NCBI GenBank assembly: GCA_050290865.1
Contig: JBNKIW010000039.1
Location: 1-23,472, forward strand
From: JARRLC01 sp050290865
GTDB taxonomy: Bacteria; Pseudomonadota; Alphaproteobacteria; Rhizobiales; Rhodomicrobiaceae
Direction of reading: 5' to 3'
Length of the DNA stretch: 23,472 nucleotides
Shown: one piece after another, positions 13,902-20,967 of the stretch
Position numbering within the stretch: position 1 is the stretch's first letter
Layout of the letters: each line of letters begins with the position of its first letter
Position numbers and translations under genes: made by a program
The notes under the pieces: generated by a model
Seen by the model: the letters and a program-made list of their open reading frames with translations, nothing else
Databases searched by the model: none
What the model was told of the DNA's origin: nothing

Positions 13902-16123
13902 CGAGCGACCTGTCTCCCGCCTCTTCTGCCGGAAAAGCAGTCGATAACAGCCCTCAGTCCTGCGTCCTCACCGTCGCGAACATGAATTGCGGCGGCTGCA
14001 TGGGCAAGATCGAGCGGACGCTGGGGAAGGCCCCTGGCGTCACCATGGCGCGCGGACATCTGACTGCAAAACGCGTGGCCATAACCTACGACCCTTCGCG
14101 GACCGGTGTCGATAAGCTCATTACCGTACTTGACAACGCGGGATACAAGGCCGCCGAACTCGTCGCCAGCGACACGGCAGAGGATGACAAGCTCAATATC
14201 TTCTTTTTGAGCTGCCTCGCCGTCGCGGGCTTCGCGGCTATGAACATCATGCTGTTCTCGATCTCGGTCTGGTCGGGCGAGGACAGCATGGAGCCGGCCA
14301 CGCGGACGATGTTTCACTGGATCTCGGCGATCATCGCCATTCCTGCAGTGGCCTATGCCGGACAGCCTTTCTTCCGTTCGGCCTGGACGGCTCTGCGCGT
14401 TTTCCGGATGAACATGGATGTGCCGATTTCACTGGCCATCCTGCTCTCGACCGGCATGAGCCTTTTTCAGACCATGCAAGGCTCGGATCAGGTCTATTTC
14501 GACGCCGCCACATCGCTCCTCTTCTTCCTGCTGGTTGGCCGTTTTCTCGATCAGCGCATGCGTTCGCGAGCCAAGGGGGCAGCGCAGAACCTGCTCAAGA
14601 TGCGCGCCCAATGGGCGACGGTGATCGAGCCGGACGGCTCGGCGCATCGCATGGCGGCCAGCGCGCTGGTGCCGGGCCTCCGTATCGCCGTGGCCACGGG
14701 CGAGCGCTTCCCCGCCGACGGCACGGTCGTGGCTGGGAAATCCGAAGCCGATGAGAGCCTTCTGACGGGTGAAAGTCTGCCGCGCGCTATCGCGCCAGGC
14801 GCCGAGATTTTCGAAGGTACGGTCAATCTCGGTGCGCCTGTCGAATTCACGGCCACCAAGACTGAATCCGCCACCGTCCTCGCTGAACTGACCCGCCTGA
14901 TGGAGACGGCGGAGCAGGCGCGCGGGCGCTATGTCCGCCTCGCCGACCGCGCGTCGCAGATCTATGCGCCGGCCGTTCATATTCTCGCGGCTGTAACATT
15001 TCTCGGCTGGATGGTCCTGGGATTCAACTGGGAAGCGGCGCTCACGGCGGCCATCGCCGTCCTCATCATCACCTGCCCCTGCGCGCTCGCGCTCGCCGTC
15101 CCGGCCGTCCAGGTGGCGGCATCGAGCCGTCTGTTCGCGAAGGGCGTGTTGCTGAAAGCCGCAGACGGCCTCGAACGCATGTCCGCGGCGGATACGATCG
15201 TGTTCGACAAGACCGGGACGCTCACCTTTGGGCAGCCTTCCGTGCTTAACGCCCACGAGATCGATATCGGAACGCTCCAGGCCGCGGCGGGCTTGGCGGT
15301 GGCGAGCCGCCATCCTTATGCCGCGGCGGTGGTTGCGGCGGCGAAAGCCCGTGCCGGATTGACGGCCATTCCCCGCACCGAAGGTGTGGAAGAGACGCCG
15401 GGCGCGGGGTTGAAGGCGGTCACGGCGGCAGGCAAGGAGCGCCTGGGCTCGGCGGAGTGGTGTGGCATTCCCGGTGACAGCGCGGGCGAAGCCTCGCTCT
15501 GGTATGTGCGCGACGGCGGGAAGCCCGTGGGATTCCGGCTTGCTGACACCCTCAGGCCCGACGCCGCGGAGACGGTGAAGACGCTGATGGCCGTGGGCTA
15601 CGATGTCGAGTTGATCTCCGGCGACCGCGCGGAGGCGGTGGAAGCCGCGGCCCGCGAACTGGGCATCGCCAAGTGGCGGGCAGGCTGCAAGCCGCAGGAA
15701 AAGATCGCGCGGCTCGACCAGCTCAAAGCGCAGGGCCGCAAGGTGCTCATGGTGGGCGATGGCCTCAACGATGCTCCGGCGCTCGCTGCGGCCCACGCCT
15801 CGCTGTCGCCGTCCACGGCGGCTGATATCAGCCAGATCGCCTCGGACGCGATTTTCCAGGGCGGTCATCTGAAGCCGCTGACGGACCTTTTGGCGACCGC
15901 GCGCCGCGCCCAGCGCATGGCGTTTGAGAATTTTGCAATAGCAGGGCTTTATAATGTAATATTCATCCCGATGGCGGCGGCAGGTGTCGTGACCCCCCTC
16001 CACGCGGCGATCGCGATGTCCACGTCGTCCATCTTCGTGACGGCCAATGCTCTGCGTCTGCGCGGGATGAAACTCAATTTGATCCCGCCAAAAGGCGCGG
16101 CGACAGGAAAGGGGCTGCAATGA
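13880..16123 (+). CDS. ccoI: copper-exporting P1B-type ATPase CcoI (FixI)
   Basis: CcoI moves copper across the inner membrane for insertion into cbb3 oxidase. The 747-residue product has an N-terminal heavy-metal-binding domain with NCGGC (Cys37/Cys40). Membrane spans follow, then the TGE actuator loop (296-298), the metal-site CPC in TCPCALA (399-401) and the phosphorylation motif DKTGT starting at Asp443. The SRHPYA nucleotide-site motif and GDGLNDAP (626-633) come next. The start is ATG 13880 with AGGGAA upstream, inside the end of ccoH; the frame is open to 13805 but lacks a site there. The stop overlaps ccoS (ATGA). The CPC and HMA arrangement fits the FixI branch, not a general copper-resistance pump. 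Confidence 0.96.
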   Translation: MAQAEAITSDLSPASSAGKAVDNSPQSCVLTVANMNCGGCMGKIERTLGKAPGVTMARGHLTAKRVAITYDPSRTGVDKLITVLDNAGYKAAELVASDTAEDDKLNIFFLSCLAVAGFAAMNIMLFSISVWSGEDSMEPATRTMFHWISAIIAIPAVAYAGQPFFRSAWTALRVFRMNMDVPISLAILLSTGMSLFQTMQGSDQVYFDAATSLLFFLLVGRFLDQRMRSRAKGAAQNLLKMRAQWATVIEPDGSAHRMAASALVPGLRIAVATGERFPADGTVVAGKSEADESLLTGESLPRAIAPGAEIFEGTVNLGAPVEFTATKTESATVLAELTRLMETAEQARGRYVRLADRASQIYAPAVHILAAVTFLGWMVLGFNWEAALTAAIAVLIITCPCALALAVPAVQVAASSRLFAKGVLLKAADGLERMSAADTIVFDKTGTLTFGQPSVLNAHEIDIGTLQAAAGLAVASRHPYAAAVVAAAKARAGLTAIPRTEGVEETPGAGLKAVTAAGKERLGSAEWCGIPGDSAGEASLWYVRDGGKPVGFRLADTLRPDAAETVKTLMAVGYDVELISGDRAEAVEAAARELGIAKWRAGCKPQEKIARLDQLKAQGRKVLMVGDGLNDAPALAAAHASLSPSTAADISQIASDAIFQGGHLKPLTDLLATARRAQRMAFENFAIAGLYNVIFIPMAAAGVVTPLHAAIAMSTSSIFVTANALRLRGMKLNLIPPKGAATGKGLQ

Positions 16124-16350
16124 CCGCGTTAGCGTGGCTGATCCCGATTGCCCTGTTTCTCGGCCTGCTCGGGCTCATCGCGTTCATGTGGGCGTTGCGC
16201 TCCGGACAGTTCGAGGATCTGGAGGGTGCCGCGTACCGCATCCTCGAAGACGACCACGAAGAGCCGGGTCCCCCTCCGGAAGACGCAAGCAAAACCGAGA
16301 CCGAAACCGAGTCTGCGCCGCAGGCGCCGCAGGAGGACAAGAAGGACTGA
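16120..16350 (+). CDS. ccoS: cbb3 oxidase maturation protein CcoS
   Basis: CcoS is a small membrane protein needed for cofactor insertion into cbb3 oxidase. The 76-residue product has one helix at about residues 4-26 followed by the family signature FMWALRSGQFEDLEGAAYRI and LEDD. The tail is acidic and rich in Pro, Glu and Thr, longer than in some homologues. It overlaps ccoI by 4 bp and closes the operon; the next gene is convergent. Confidence 0.94.
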   Translation: MTALAWLIPIALFLGLLGLIAFMWALRSGQFEDLEGAAYRILEDDHEEPGPPPEDASKTETETESAPQAPQEDKKD

Positions 16351-16352
16351 GA

Positions 16353-16370
16353 CCGTTCTGGCCGGAGCGG
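16353..16370. terminator. hairpin between convergent ccoS and DUF2189 genes
   Basis: CCGTTC (16353-16358) pairs with GAGCGG (16365-16370) including one G-T pair, with a 6-nt loop, in the 42-bp gap between two convergent stops. It lacks T-runs. A shared weak bidirectional terminator is likely from position only. Confidence 0.35.
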
Positions 16371-16392
16371 TTCTGCAGTCCTCGTCCTGCCG

Positions 16393-17211
16393 TCAGTCTT
16401 CAGCGATGACCTCGCAGTAGGCGTGCCATGTCGCGTGCCCGACGAGCGGGAAGGCAACAATCAGTCCGACGAAGAACGTGGCAATTCCCACCACCATGAT
16501 TGCCGCGATCAGCGCCGCCCACAGCGCCATCGGCCAGAAATTGAGCCTCACTGCGTGGACACTGGCGTAAATGGCGGTGGCGATGCCCACCGGCTTGGCC
16601 ATCAGCATGGGGGCGGAAATCGCGCTTATTGTGAACACCAACGCCGCGAGCGCCGCGCCCTCGATGGTCCCCACGACCAGGACCGCCACGCCCCGCTGCG
16701 TCAACAGCATCTGCTCAATGAACCCCTGGACCGGCGGAAACGCGTTCTCGCCAGAGTACAGCATGAGGAGAAGAAAGGCAGTTTCCACCCACGCAAGAAA
16801 GACGAGGAGAAGGACCAGACCGAGCAGTGCGAGTTGTCCCGGAGCCTGCAGACCCGCGAGAATGAGACCGGAGGCGCTCAGGCTCCCGCCTTCCTGCAAT
16901 CTGCGGCTTCCCTCGTAGAGGCCGGCCGCCAGAACCGGACCGATCAGGAGAAAACCGGCCGCCAGAGGCAGGAACAATGCCTGCCAGCCGGACAGCGTGA
17001 GCCCGTACAGCATGACGACCGCCAGAAAGGCGAAAGCCACGCCGTAGGCAAGGCTGATTACCGGCATGCGTTTCATATCGGCCCACCCCGCGGCCAGCCA
17101 CCGCCACGGTGCTTCGAGGTCGATACGATTGATTCTGAGCTGCAGCGTCTTCAGGTTTCCCCCGCTGATTGGGGCCTGCAGCACGATACTGTCTTGCGAA
17201 GTTGTCACCAT
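16393..17211 (-). CDS. DUF2189 integral membrane protein
   Basis: The 272-residue product has a soluble N-terminus (about 1-50) and then at least six hydrophobic segments with GPVLAAGLYEGSRRLQEG in the first loop. The pattern PLVGHATWHAYCEVI at the C-terminus is typical of DUF2189 proteins. No enzymatic residues are evident and the function is unknown. Such genes are frequent next to cbb3 and FNR genes, so a role in low-oxygen membrane physiology is inferred. The start is ATG 17211 with AAGGAA 8 nt upstream. It is divergent from the fnrL gene and the FNR box at 17325-17338 lies about 115 bp upstream. A TACTAT hexamer on this strand at 17307-17302 is a candidate -10, though about 5 bp closer to the box than the class II spacing. 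Confidence 0.85.
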   Translation of the reverse strand: MVTTSQDSIVLQAPISGGNLKTLQLRINRIDLEAPWRWLAAGWADMKRMPVISLAYGVAFAFLAVVMLYGLTLSGWQALFLPLAAGFLLIGPVLAAGLYEGSRRLQEGGSLSASGLILAGLQAPGQLALLGLVLLLVFLAWVETAFLLLMLYSGENAFPPVQGFIEQMLLTQRGVAVLVVGTIEGAALAALVFTISAISAPMLMAKPVGIATAIYASVHAVRLNFWPMALWAALIAAIMVVGIATFFVGLIVAFPLVGHATWHAYCEVIAED

Positions 17212-17324
17212 ACGTTTGTTCCTTGAGCCTCCTCATCCCACAGAACCAGTCCACTCTTAGCGTGACAATTGCGCCAATGGAGCTTGTCACCCTGCGGGGG
17301 TATAGTACACGCTCCGTCCTGATC

Positions 17325-17338
17325 TTGATACAAGTCAA
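17325..17338. promoter_or_regulatory. FNR/FixK box between DUF2189 gene and fnrL
   Basis: TTGATACAAGTCAA matches TTGAT-N4-ATCAA at nine of ten positions. It ends only 8 bp before the fnrL start codon, so binding here should block fnrL transcription or translation initiation (autorepression). For the divergent DUF2189 gene the position suits activation. The sequence and distances are seen; the regulatory effects are inference. Confidence 0.82.
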
Positions 17339-17346
17339 ACCGTGAA

Positions 17347-18105
17347 ATGCCTCCTATTGACGTCAGTCTCGGCAACGGCCACGATATCGCGACAGCGCCT
17401 TCCTCCTGCGGGGTCTGCGCTGTAAGGGGCGAGGGAGTCTGCGGCGCTCTCAAAGGTTCGGGCGTTGGCAAGCTCAGCCGCATATCGCACCGGCGGAGCT
17501 TTTCCGTTGGGCAAATGGTCCTGGCGGAAGGGGCGTATGCCGAGTTTCTCGGCGTTATCGTCAGCGGGGTGGTGAAACTCACCAAGACGCTGGCTGACGG
17601 TCGTCAGCATATCGTCGGTCTGTTGTTTGCGAGCGACTTTCTGGGCCGGGCTTTTCGCAGCGAGAACAAGTACTACGCCGAGGCGGCGACGGATGTCGAG
17701 CTTTGCCATTTCCCGCGCGTGGCGTTCGAGAAGCTGCTCGGTGACTGTCCGCCGGTGAGCCACTGCCTGTTGAGGCTGGCTCTCAATGAACTGGACACCT
17801 GCCAGGAATGGATGCTGCTGTTGGGGCGCAAGAGCGCGGAGGAGCGTGTTGCCAGCTTCCTGATGATGATTGCACGGCGAGCCGCGCTGCCCGCGTCCGA
17901 CGGTTCGGTCCAGTTCGAGTTGCCGCTCGCCCGCTCCGATATCGCCGACTGTCTCGGGCTCACGATCGAAACCGTCAGCCGCCAAATCACACGGCTGAAG
18001 TCGCGACGGATCATAGGGCTGGTGAGCAACCGTGAGATTTTCATCCCCGACATCGCCCGCCTGGAAGAGGCCGCCAATGGCCGCGCCAACACCAGCTTCG
18101 ACTGA
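17347..18105 (+). CDS. fnrL: FNR/FnrL-type oxygen-responsive transcription regulator
   Basis: This is a Crp/Fnr-family dimeric regulator. The 252-residue product has N-terminal cysteines Cys21, Cys24 and Cys32 plus a central Cys120 in VELCHF, the four ligands expected for an oxygen-labile [4Fe-4S] cluster. That makes it FNR/FnrL-like and not a cluster-free FixK. The cyclic-nucleotide-like barrel spans about 45-135, the dimerisation helix about 140-175, and the helix-turn-helix about 197-222. The recognition helix carries E208-TV-S211-R212, the residues that read TTGAT. ATG 17347 has no clear ribosome site. Its own FNR box sits immediately upstream. Predicted targets are ccoN, itself and the DUF2189 gene. 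Confidence 0.92.
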   Translation: MPPIDVSLGNGHDIATAPSSCGVCAVRGEGVCGALKGSGVGKLSRISHRRSFSVGQMVLAEGAYAEFLGVIVSGVVKLTKTLADGRQHIVGLLFASDFLGRAFRSENKYYAEAATDVELCHFPRVAFEKLLGDCPPVSHCLLRLALNELDTCQEWMLLLGRKSAEERVASFLMMIARRAALPASDGSVQFELPLARSDIADCLGLTIETVSRQITRLKSRRIIGLVSNREIFIPDIARLEEAANGRANTSFD

Positions 18106-18178
18106 GCCCTCTGGTGTCCGTTAAGTCTCCGGCCAGCTTTGCCCGCTACCTTGCGGCAAGGTCATCGGAGCCGGGACG

Positions 18179-19006
18179 ATGTATAAAACGATCCTAACCT
18201 GTCTAACCTCCATCCGTTCTGCTGAAACGCTCACTGAAGCCGGCGCCTATCTGGCCGAGAAATCGGGCGGGCACCTCATCGGCGTGCATAATTCGACGGA
18301 GCCCGAGTCGGCGGAGGTGGAGGCGGAAGAGGCGGGATCGGAGGCCGCGGCCGTGCCGAAGGAGCAGTTGCCGCAGCGGGCCGAAGCCATACGGCGGATC
18401 TTCGAAAGGGTGGCGGCATCGCGCCGGTTGTCCTTCGAATGGCGGCACAAGACATTGCCCGAGCCTAAGGGCGTGGCCGACATGGCCGCGCAGGGGCTTT
18501 CCGCCGATCTGATCGTCGCGGGGGGCGGCAATGGCCGGCACAGGCTCGGCAACTGGTACGATCTGCCGGTTCATCTGGCGATGGACACCGCCCGGCCCGT
18601 CCTGCTCATCCCTGCCGAAGGTCGCTATGCGAGCATCGGCAGACATGTAACCGTGGCCTGGAACCGCTCGCGCGAAAGCAGCCGCGCGGTGTTTGCGGCA
18701 CTCCCGCTGCTGAGGACGGCGGAGTGTGTGCGGCTCGTCGCGATCAACGGCGCGGCAAGCGGCGCGCTCGGTCCCGGGGATCACATGCCGCAGACGCTGA
18801 CCCGCCACGACATCAAGGTGAAGAGCGTCGCCGTGGACGGCGCGGCATCGCCTGCCGAGGCGCTCATGACCGATCTCACCGAGAGTCGCAGCGACCTTCT
18901 GGTTATGGGCTGCTTCGGCCGCCCGCGCCTCTTGGAAATGGTGCTTGGTGGCGTGACGCGCCATATCCTCAGTTCGATCGAAGTCCCCGTTCTGCTGGCG
19001 CATTAA
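18179..19006 (+). CDS. universal stress protein, tandem UspA domains
   Basis: The 275-residue product contains two Usp-like domains, about 1-145 and 150-275. The second ends with the ATP-binding motif G244-x2-G247-x9-G257 in GCFGRPRLLEMVLGGVTR followed by SSIEVPVLLAH. The first keeps ADLIVAGGGNGRHRLG but not a clean ATP motif. The linker at about 40-70 is rich in Glu and Ala. Usp proteins bind nucleotides and help survival under stress; the exact role is unknown. The start ATG 18179 has GGAG about 12 nt upstream. It lies 73 bp after fnrL in the same direction with no FNR box of its own, so it may be read through from fnrL or from its own promoter. Confidence 0.88.
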   Translation: MYKTILTCLTSIRSAETLTEAGAYLAEKSGGHLIGVHNSTEPESAEVEAEEAGSEAAAVPKEQLPQRAEAIRRIFERVAASRRLSFEWRHKTLPEPKGVADMAAQGLSADLIVAGGGNGRHRLGNWYDLPVHLAMDTARPVLLIPAEGRYASIGRHVTVAWNRSRESSRAVFAALPLLRTAECVRLVAINGAASGALGPGDHMPQTLTRHDIKVKSVAVDGAASPAEALMTDLTESRSDLLVMGCFGRPRLLEMVLGGVTRHILSSIEVPVLLAH

Positions 19007-19053
19007 CGGGCCGGCGCCCGGACGCCGGCGACATGCTTCAAGGAGCCCATACG

Positions 19054-19422
19054 ATGAAGAGAATTCGCCTCGAACTCGCCCGCGATCCCGATTTCCCGGA
19101 AGGCAGCAGCCGGCATGGCTACGAGTTCGTGGCGCCGCTGGGTGCGGACGGCCATATCGACGCCGATGCGTGGAAAAAAGTCCGCCAGCAGTGCCGCGTC
19201 GTTCGCTTCTGGGAAGGCGAGGAGGATGAAATCGGGCATCTGGTGAGAAAACCCGGCGGATTCTGGGCTTTTCATTACGATATCCTCGGCGATGCCGAAG
19301 ATGACGAGTCCGGCTACCGCTTCGAATCTCACATCTTCCGCCCCGGCGAATACGTCTCCATCCGTGATCAGGACGACCGGTTGCGCGCGTTTCAGGTGAT
19401 CTCCGTGCAGGAACTCGGCTAG
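19054..19422 (+). CDS. conserved hypothetical protein, 122 aa
   Basis: ATG 19054 has AAGGAG 8 nt upstream. The product begins MKRIRLELARDPDFPEGSSR, then has HGYEFVAPL, an acidic RFWEGEEDEIGHL stretch, WAFHYDILGDAEDDESGYRF, and ends with FRPGEYVSIRDQDD and FQVISV. It is soluble, acidic, and without cysteines except one near residue 47. I recall the same protein type in many alphaproteobacteria near stress or low-oxygen genes; the function is unknown. It follows the Usp gene by 47 bp and is probably co-transcribed. Its stop codon TAG lies inside the CTAG end of a palindromic repeat, so the repeat was inserted exactly at, or supplies, the gene end. Confidence 0.8.
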   Translation: MKRIRLELARDPDFPEGSSRHGYEFVAPLGADGHIDADAWKKVRQQCRVVRFWEGEEDEIGHLVRKPGGFWAFHYDILGDAEDDESGYRFESHIFRPGEYVSIRDQDDRLRAFQVISVQELG

Positions 19423-19494
19423 TACGCCCCGCAGGAAATCCTGACCCACTTGCCGCACGCTCTCACAGGATTTCCTGCGGGTTAAGCGTACTAG
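19419..19494. repeat. palindromic element A, copy 1
   Basis: A 76-bp unit is bounded by CTAGTACG and CGTACTAG. Inside are complementary arms CCCGCAGGAAATCCTG-like (from 19430) and CAGGATTTCCTGCGGG (19466-19481), with a loop of about 22 nt. The right arm has a 4-base insertion (TTAA). It overlaps the stop of the preceding gene and may also end its transcript. The CTAG ends with a central TA suggest insertion at TA, as in IS630-related miniature elements. Confidence 0.75.
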
Positions 19495-19507
19495 CAAGTT
19501 ATTGACT

Positions 19508-19585
19508 CTAGTACAGCTTTTCCGAGGCAAGTTCGCTTGCGCACTCGCGAAGAATGGGGTGCGAACTTGCCTCGGGCTGTACTAG
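19508..19585. repeat. palindromic element B, copy 1
   Basis: A 78-bp unit is bounded by CTAGTACAGC and GCTGTACTAG. The arms CCGAGGCAAGTTCGC (19522-19536) and GCGAACTTGCCTCGG are perfectly complementary, with four extra Ts in the left arm. It follows element A after a 13-bp spacer and differs from it in sequence while sharing the CTAGTAC/GTACTAG ends. Confidence 0.78.
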
Positions 19586-19598
19586 TGGCTCGATTCAT

Positions 19599-19657
19599 TC
19601 AAACTGGGGATAGAGGCGCTTCAGCTTGATACGGGCATCGGCGGTTGTGAAGCGCCA
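19599..19657 (-). pseudogene. 3' end of a probable IS630-type transposase gene
   Basis: On the minus strand the frame reads WRFTTADARIKLKRLYPQFE then TGA at 19601-19599. This resembles the C-terminus of IS630-family transposases as I remember them. The rest of the gene is cut off by the assembly gap at 19658. Only about 20 residues are visible, so the assignment is tentative. The fragment lies 14 bp from palindromic element B. Confidence 0.5.
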
Positions 19658-19667
19658 NNNNNNNNNN
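19658..19667. other. assembly gap (10 N)
   Basis: Ten undetermined bases lie between an apparent transposase 3' end and a second copy of the A/B repeat. The gap most likely hides an insertion sequence of unknown length that the assembler could not resolve, so the distance across it should not be trusted. Confidence 0.95.
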
Positions 19668-19790
19668 TCACAGGATTTCCTGCGGGTTAAGCGTACTAGC
19701 AAGTTATTGACTCTAGTACAGCTTTTCCGAGGCAAGTTCGCTTGTGCACTCGCGAAGAATGGGGTGCGAACTTGCCTCGGGCTGTACCAG
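19668..19790. repeat. second copy of the A/B composite repeat (A truncated)
   Basis: 19668-19699 repeats the last 32 bp of element A, the 13-bp spacer follows unchanged, and 19713-19790 repeats element B. Over 123 bp I see two differences from copy 1: C to T within B's loop, and T to C in the final CTAG, giving CCAG. It is in direct orientation to copy 1, so the pair brackets the gap. Confidence 0.85.
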
Positions 19791-19834
19791 CGCCACGGTG
19801 AAGCTCATCACCACAGCCATGCGCCGACGTGATC

Positions 19835-20773
19835 TCAGCGCGCCAAACCGCCGCGGAGGGAAGCGAGATAGGCGTTGATTTCGGCTGGACTCTGGGCGCG
19901 ATGCTCCTTGGAAAGCAATGCCCATTCGCGTTCAATATCAAAGTCAAGCGGCTTCCCATCCAACCGATCCTGGTACCAGTCAAGCCAAACCTCAAAACCC
20001 GCATCAAGGGCGATGGCCGCGGTCTGAAAGGTTTGCCAGAGCGTTCCGAACTCTGTTGGAATGCCTTGTGGCCATAGAGGTTGGTTGCACAGATCGCGAC
20101 CGAGGTTCCAATCCCGCTCCCATGCGTCTTCGAAGGCACGAACGGCAGCGGCTTTGGCAGCGGGATCGACTAGGAATCGAGCGACGGCGCAGACGGCGGC
20201 GGTGCCGACAATGAGGTCGGCGTAGCGAAAGATGGCTTGGTAGGCGGTAGCGGCGGCATCGACGTGGGAGAAGGGGACGCGGGCGGCGTTGGTGGTGGCG
20301 GCAGCATCGGCGGCGGCGTTGGCGGCGTCCTTGGCGGCGAAGGCGACGGAGCCAAGGAGGCCCGCGCGAATGGCGTCCTCGACGTGGATGCCATAGACGT
20401 CGCCGGCGCGGATGCCATCCTCCGCGTCGGAGGCGACTTTGGCGGCGTCGTTGGCTGCAGAGGCGGCAGTGGTGGCGGCAACAGCAGCGGCGCGGGCGAC
20501 AATGTTGGCGTCGGCGATGACGACGGAGGTAGTATTCTGAAGCTCTGCATGCCTTTCGTTTATCAGGACAGAAATGAATGCAGAGGTTTGGTAACAGGAA
20601 AGAAGTGCTTGAAGATGTTTTGGGCGCACCCCCTCCGGCCAATGCTTGAAATTTGGACAAGAGGCGATCAGCGCCAGTGTCCGCATTGCCGCACGCGTAG
20701 AAAAAGCGATTGCCGCCCCGGGTGGCAATTTGCTGGTTCTACTTTGTAGCTCCTTGTAGCCCATCCTTGCCAT
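19835..20773 (-). CDS. alanine-rich hypothetical protein, 312 aa
   Basis: I take the start at ATG 20773 because GGAGGGG lies 11 nt upstream; the frame stays open to 21298, but that part is a chimera of other debris. The protein has an N-terminal helical part (AIAFSTRAAMRTLALIASC, about 20-39) and a long Ala-rich helical stretch with Asp/Asn spacing at about 92-165. The C-terminal domain (about 215-312) contains AFEDAWERDWN, FEVWLDWYQDRLDGKPLD and ..SPAEINAYLASL. I recall this C-terminal form, WxxWYxDRLxGxP...VNxxI, as recurring in Hyphomicrobiales proteins of unknown function. There is no signal peptide or catalytic motif. It may be a modular adaptor or sensor; that is a guess. GC-rich repeats make the antisense frames look open. 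Confidence 0.6.
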   Translation of the reverse strand: MARMGYKELQSRTSKLPPGAAIAFSTRAAMRTLALIASCPNFKHWPEGVRPKHLQALLSCYQTSAFISVLINERHAELQNTTSVVIADANIVARAAAVAATTAASAANDAAKVASDAEDGIRAGDVYGIHVEDAIRAGLLGSVAFAAKDAANAAADAAATTNAARVPFSHVDAAATAYQAIFRYADLIVGTAAVCAVARFLVDPAAKAAAVRAFEDAWERDWNLGRDLCNQPLWPQGIPTEFGTLWQTFQTAAIALDAGFEVWLDWYQDRLDGKPLDFDIEREWALLSKEHRAQSPAEINAYLASLRGGLAR

Positions 20774-20967
20774 GCTATTGTTGTCCCCTCCGCAAAGCCC
20801 GCGAGCGCACCTCGCTTTTGGTTCGCATTGTAGGAAAGTGTAGCTCCGCTTCCCCCCTGTGCCAATTGTGGCTATTCGCCATCTCTTGGCGGAATATGCG
20901 GGCAGCCCTGGTGGAGCACCTTTGTTGTCCGGCATGACGTGGCGGCACCGACAGTACCGGCGCGACC

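Noticed and set aside
14429..16120. 563-codon minus-strand ORF opposite ccoI
   Set aside because: Antisense shadow of the copper ATPase gene.
19419..19790. Possible CRISPR array
   Set aside because: Only two repeat copies, each internally palindromic and over 70 bp, with identical and not variable spacers, and no cas genes.
20237..20749. Gly/Val-rich plus-strand ORF opposite the alanine-rich gene
   Set aside because: It is the reverse complement of GCx-rich alanine codons and has no ribosome site or family pattern.
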